Shown here: one piece after another, positions 60,709 to 64,000 of the stretch
Position numbering within the stretch: the stretch's first letter is position 1
Layout: each line of letters starts with the position of its first letter
Assembly (NCBI GenBank): GCA_015060625.1
Contig: SUYC01000016.1
Coordinates: 1-64,000, forward strand
Source of the DNA: Xylanibacter ruminicola
Lineage (GTDB): Bacteria > Bacteroidota > Bacteroidia > Bacteroidales > Bacteroidaceae
Direction: 5' to 3'
DNA: 64,000 bases
Notes under the pieces: model-generated
Databases searched by the model: none
Told to the model about the DNA's origin: nothing
Seen by the model: only the letters and a program-made list of their open reading frames with translations
Made by a program: the position numbers and the translations under genes

Positions 60709-62046
60709 ATGGCAGGCAAACGTCTTGAAACCGAACCCGTGAGAGGGTTATTCTGGTCAATGGCCGTCCCCGTGATGCTGCAACAACTGTTGGTGTGGCT
60801 TGACAATGTCATCGACCGTATCTGGATAGCCCATATCCCCGATGTCGGGCAGTTGGCTTTCACGGCCTCGGCTGTGTGTGTACCTATCATATATATGATG
60901 ATGGCACTGTCCGAACTGGTGGGTACGGGCATTGCACCGCAGGTGGGCTATCATTTAGGGCAAGGCAATCGCCAACGTGCCGAACAGACCTTAGGGAGTT
61001 TCTTCCTGTTTGATATGTTGCTGGCAGTGTTGGTGAGCGGCGTGATAGAGTGGCAGTGCAGTCCGCTGGTAAGACTCTTTGGTGGTAGTGACCAGACGGC
61101 GGCACTGTCAGAACTTTATTTGCGAATCTCCACCCCTGGCAATGCTCTCTGCATCGTGTCGGGAGGATTGGCACCGTTTTTATTGGCACAAGGGCGTAGC
61201 ACAGAGGCGGGCATGGTGCTCGGTTCGGGCATCATATTGAACATGGTACTTGACCCGCTGCTCATGTTCGGCTTCAACATGGGACTGGCTGGTGCAGCCT
61301 GGGCTACCACCATTGCCGAGACAGCGGCGGCAGTGCTGGCCATCGCTTGTCTGATGCGTCGTGGCGACATCCGACTGCTACGCACAAACTTCCGACTGAG
61401 ATGGGATTTGATTGCCCCTTGTCTGGCCCTCGGTGTGACGCCGATGGTGATGATGCTGGCCGAGACGGTGCAGATGGGCATCTATAACCAGACGCTCTAC
61501 ACCATGGTTGGCGATGTCGGTGTAGGGACGATGGCACTGGTCATCATGCTCTACAACTTTTTCTACTTCCCTTTCTATGGCATAGCCTTTGGTGTGCAGG
61601 CGATAACGAGCTATAACCTCGGTGCCAATCGTTTGGACCGGGTGCGCGAGAATGTCAGGCTGCTGCTGAAGGTCACCTTGGTGTGGTCGGTAGTGGTGTG
61701 GCTGTTGATGATGCTGTGTACCAACCCCATTGTGCAGCTGACCATTGGGGATGGGGCCATGACCGACTATGCCGTGCCTATGGTCCGTCTGTCGTTCGTG
61801 GTATTTTTCGTGGCCACCCTGCAGTTTGCCTGTCAGAGCACCCTTCAGGCTATGAACCGTCCCGCAGTTACATTCTGGCTCGGTCTGTCTCGTACGCTGC
61901 TACTTTTACTCCCTATGGTATGGCTGTTGCCGCAACTGCTTACCGGGCATGCGGATGCAGGTGTGTTTCTGGCTCAGCCCCTCACAGATATCATGATATT
62001 TATCATTACTGGAATTTATTTGTATAAAGCATTACACACACTATGA
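60709..62046 (+). CDS. MATE-family efflux transporter
   Basis: The 445-residue protein has twelve membrane segments in two halves, with typical starts of each half (GLFWSMAVPVMLQQLLVWLD, then LRWDLIAPCLALGVTPMVMM). It exports cationic drugs or metabolites with sodium or protons. An upstream in-frame ATG at 60676 would overlap the acyltransferase by 23 bases and add an acidic leader (MESGLLVEEEL); I prefer 60709, which gives family length. It closes the operon and adds a second export route beside the RND pump. Confidence 0.92.
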   Translation: MAGKRLETEPVRGLFWSMAVPVMLQQLLVWLDNVIDRIWIAHIPDVGQLAFTASAVCVPIIYMMMALSELVGTGIAPQVGYHLGQGNRQRAEQTLGSFFLFDMLLAVLVSGVIEWQCSPLVRLFGGSDQTAALSELYLRISTPGNALCIVSGGLAPFLLAQGRSTEAGMVLGSGIILNMVLDPLLMFGFNMGLAGAAWATTIAETAAAVLAIACLMRRGDIRLLRTNFRLRWDLIAPCLALGVTPMVMMLAETVQMGIYNQTLYTMVGDVGVGTMALVIMLYNFFYFPFYGIAFGVQAITSYNLGANRLDRVRENVRLLLKVTLVWSVVVWLLMMLCTNPIVQLTIGDGAMTDYAVPMVRLSFVVFFVATLQFACQSTLQAMNRPAVTFWLGLSRTLLLLLPMVWLLPQLLTGHADAGVFLAQPLTDIMIFIITGIYLYKALHTL

Positions 62047-62121
62047 AAAAGAACTTGCAATGGATGATGGCCGCAAGATAAAACAATAATGTTATCATGA
62101 ATGGTTAAATTTCGCTGATTA

Positions 62122-62154
62122 TTTGGCGATTTCGCTTTTTCTACTTACTTTTGC
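62122..62154 (+). promoter_or_regulatory. Promoter of the secreted protein at 62162
   Basis: TTTG at 62122-62125 and TACTTTTGC at 62146-62154 are 20 bases apart. The ATG is only seven bases beyond, so the leader is at most a few bases. Confidence 0.75.
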
Positions 62155-62161
62155 AGCAGTT

Positions 62162-63157
62162 ATGAATAGGATAGCATTATTGGTTGTATCGTTTCTGATG
62201 TCGCTGGTGGCTTGTGCTCAGGCCATCTACGATCCAAAGTGCATCACCCTGATGGATGCACCTCTGGAGGGTACCGACTCGGCATTTGTGCCTGCGCTCA
62301 AAAGTATCGGTTTTGAACCCGTAATGGGCGAGGCCGAAGAGGGTACCTATCATTTCAAGGGCGACTTTTATGGTATTAAGGATGCCCGTCTGGATGTCAC
62401 TGTCAGCGATAAGACCAAGATGCTCAGCGAGGCCACCGTTACCTGCGGTCCTTATCGCACCCGTGAACTCTACGAGCGCAATCAGAAGTATCTGTTGGGC
62501 AAGTTGCAGCGCGAGTTGGGCAACTTCAAGGCCAAGGGCGACGGTTCGCTCTATGTGCTCACCGACTACGGCTATATCCGTCAGAGCATCACGCTGCATG
62601 AAAATGGTTCGCACTCCATCAGCTATTACTATCTCAACATGTCACCTTATTATAAAGATGCCTCGAATATGGGACTGAAAGGCTTTGTGCAGGAGGTCAT
62701 CACCGAGAATCCTGTGGCCGAGAATCCCATTGAGCATTTCGACGAGGTGGGCCGTCTGGAGTCAGCCGAACTCACCAACCGCCAGTATAACCAAGTGGGC
62801 TATCTCATTTCGGCCATGCTGACTGAGGGAGGGGAGAAGAAGCAGATAGCCTATGAATATAACGACGATGGCAATCTGAGGCGCACCATTCAGACCAATA
62901 CCGTTTCGGGCTTGAAACTCGTGACCGACTATAAGTGGAACGACGATGGCGAGATGACCCAGCAAAGTCAGAAAGCCTTCGATAAAGCCAACGAGTGCAT
63001 CATGAGTGTCACGATGAAATATGATATCGAAGAGCGCGATGATAATGACAACTGGACCAAGACCAACCTCCACATCACCAACTGGCTGAAAGGACAGCGC
63101 GCCCAGACCATCGAAGTAGTCCAGACGCGCACCATCTCTTATTGGGATGAAGATTAA
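62162..63157 (+). CDS. Secreted protein of unknown function with YD-like repeats
   Basis: The 331-residue product has a signal peptide ([20 protein letters not shown]; the Cys near the end could also make it a lipoprotein). The N-terminal ~140 residues form a mixed domain ([20 protein letters not shown]). The C-terminal part has Tyr-Asp-type repeat units ([13 protein letters not shown], then [15 protein letters not shown]), as seen in short form in many Bacteroidales surface proteins. I chose 62162, since the upstream start at 62123 lies in the promoter. It converges with ligA, overlapping by four bases. Confidence 0.8.
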   Translation: MNRIALLVVSFLMSLVACAQAIYDPKCITLMDAPLEGTDSAFVPALKSIGFEPVMGEAEEGTYHFKGDFYGIKDARLDVTVSDKTKMLSEATVTCGPYRTRELYERNQKYLLGKLQRELGNFKAKGDGSLYVLTDYGYIRQSITLHENGSHSISYYYLNMSPYYKDASNMGLKGFVQEVITENPVAENPIEHFDEVGRLESAELTNRQYNQVGYLISAMLTEGGEKKQIAYEYNDDGNLRRTIQTNTVSGLKLVTDYKWNDDGEMTQQSQKAFDKANECIMSVTMKYDIEERDDNDNWTKTNLHITNWLKGQRAQTIEVVQTRTISYWDED

Positions 63158-63999
63158 CCTATCATCTCCAGGAATTCCTCTTCGCTTACAATCTTTATTC
63201 CAAGTTTTTCTGCCTTCTGCAGTTTTGAGGGGCCCATGTTCTCACCAGCCAGGATAAACGATGTCTTGCTGCTGATGCTGCCCACATTCTTTCCACCATT
63301 CTGCTCAATGATGGCCTTGTATTCGTCGCGACTATGATGGGCAAACACGCCACTAATCACAATGCTTTGGCCCTCAAGTTTAGTGGATAGTTGAGAGTTG
63401 ACAGTTGAGAGTTCCATCTGCAAACCGTAATTTCTGAGGCGTTCGATAATCTTCAGGTTTTCTTCGGTATGGAAGTAGGTGATGATACTCTTGGCCATCA
63501 CCTCGCCGATACCCTCTATCTCCTGCAGTTCCTCTATGCCCGCATTCATCAGCGCATCGATATTCTTGAAGTGGCGTGCCAACAGCTTGGCCGAAGTCTC
63601 GCCCACAAAGCGGATGCCTAAGGCGAACACCACGCGCTCGAAAGGTACTTCTTTCGAGGCGGCAATGCCGTTTACAATACGCTGGGCCGACTTGGTCCTG
63701 CTACCGTCGCCATTGATCTGCTGCACATCGATGTCGTAGAGGTCGGCTATGTTATGTATCAATCCGTGGCGATAATAATCATCCACCGTCTCAGGACCTA
63801 ACGAGTCGATATTCATCGCCTTACGGGCAATGAAGTGCTCTATGCGCCCCTTGATTTGTGGCGGGCATCCCGTGTCGTTAGGACAGTACCACGCAGCCTC
63901 ACCCTCGTAGCGCACCAGTGGCGTGCCGCACTCCGGACAGCGCTTGATGAACTCTACCGGCTGGGCGATGATGGGGCGCTGGTCGATATCCACCCCCAC
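63154..63999 (-). CDS. ligA: NAD-dependent DNA ligase, C-terminal part (5' end beyond the window)
   Basis: The last 281 residues of LigA are present; the adenylation domain with the catalytic lysine lies beyond the right edge. Visible are the end of the OB domain, the Cys4 zinc finger ([13 protein letters not shown], then CPNDTGCPP), the helix-hairpin-helix repeats ([16 protein letters not shown]) and the BRCT domain ([20 protein letters not shown]). Between HhH and BRCT, residues [11 protein letters not shown] come from a short DNA repeat at 63387-63413. Confidence 0.95.
   Translation of the reverse strand: MGVDIDQRPIIAQPVEFIKRCPECGTPLVRYEGEAAWYCPNDTGCPPQIKGRIEHFIARKAMNIDSLGPETVDDYYRHGLIHNIADLYDIDVQQINGDGSRTKSAQRIVNGIAASKEVPFERVVFALGIRFVGETSAKLLARHFKNIDALMNAGIEELQEIEGIGEVMAKSIITYFHTEENLKIIERLRNYGLQMELSTVNSQLSTKLEGQSIVISGVFAHHSRDEYKAIIEQNGGKNVGSISSKTSFILAGENMGPSKLQKAEKLGIKIVSEEEFLEMIG
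63387..63413 (-). repeat. AACTCTCAAC-type short repeat translated inside ligA
   Basis: The minus strand reads AACTCTCAACTGTCAACTCT followed by CAACTAT, tandem units of the kind also found at 18405-18438 in non-coding DNA. In ligA the frame stays open through it and adds about nine residues at a domain boundary. Confidence 0.65.
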
Positions 64000-64000
64000 T

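Overview
The window looks like chromosome from a member of the Bacteroidales, most likely Prevotella or a close relative. The reasons are: promoters of the Bacteroidetes type (TTTG, 19-20 bases, TAnnTTTGC) in front of many genes; few Shine-Dalgarno sequences; housekeeping genes of Bacteroidetes type (two secreted C1B peptidases, a PurF paralogue without its nucleophile, a nif3 plus zinc-ribbon pair, a fused efflux pump); and plant-glycan hydrolases. All assignments come from reading the sequence; no database search was possible.

Region 1 (1-6 kb) is a rearranged small-gene zone. A module with yccF, a tiny membrane ORF and hsp20 occurs twice (342-1140 and 4484-5554). Between and beside the copies lie broken genes: a YjbR start, a yccF with a 90-codon in-frame deletion, an SMR exporter start and the end of a flavin-binding oxidase-like gene. 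Intact genes here are a GNAT acetyltransferase and a cation diffusion facilitator.

Region 2 (6.2-18.2 kb) is a defence island of seven co-directional genes ending beside tRNA-His: an Xre regulator, an unknown 224-residue protein, type III restriction (Res) and modification (Mod) subunits, a 1157-residue protein with an N-terminal SIR2-type NADase-like domain, a GIY-YIG/DUF4357 protein and an AlbA_2/ATP-binding/winged-helix protein. The tight packing of mod and the SIR2 gene suggests a restriction system with a built-in NAD-depleting effector. This is one of the two most interesting loci.

Region 3 (18.2-49 kb) is mostly housekeeping: nif3, zinc-ribbon protein, holA, pyrK-pyrD, aroC, a SlyD-like FKBP, M48 and C1B peptidases, a short-chain dehydrogenase, methionine sulfoxide reductase, ilvC with a long leader, a MaoC-like protein, a PurF paralogue, recQ-recJ, an aminopeptidase P, trpS and trmD. 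A candidate small RNA with its own promoter and terminator sits between pyrD and aroC. Two large secreted glycan-degrading enzymes (40.7-46.3 kb) interrupt the housekeeping genes.

Region 4 (49.2-62 kb) is an apparent eight-gene operon: two RND adaptor lipoproteins, a 1499-residue fusion of an RND pump with an outer-membrane channel, a free-standing condensation-domain protein, two tandem saccharopine dehydrogenase/homospermidine synthase-like proteins, a membrane O-acyltransferase and a MATE exporter. It reads as a make-modify-export locus for an unknown small molecule, perhaps an acylated polyamine or amino-acid conjugate. The window ends with a secreted protein of unknown function and the 3' part of ligA.
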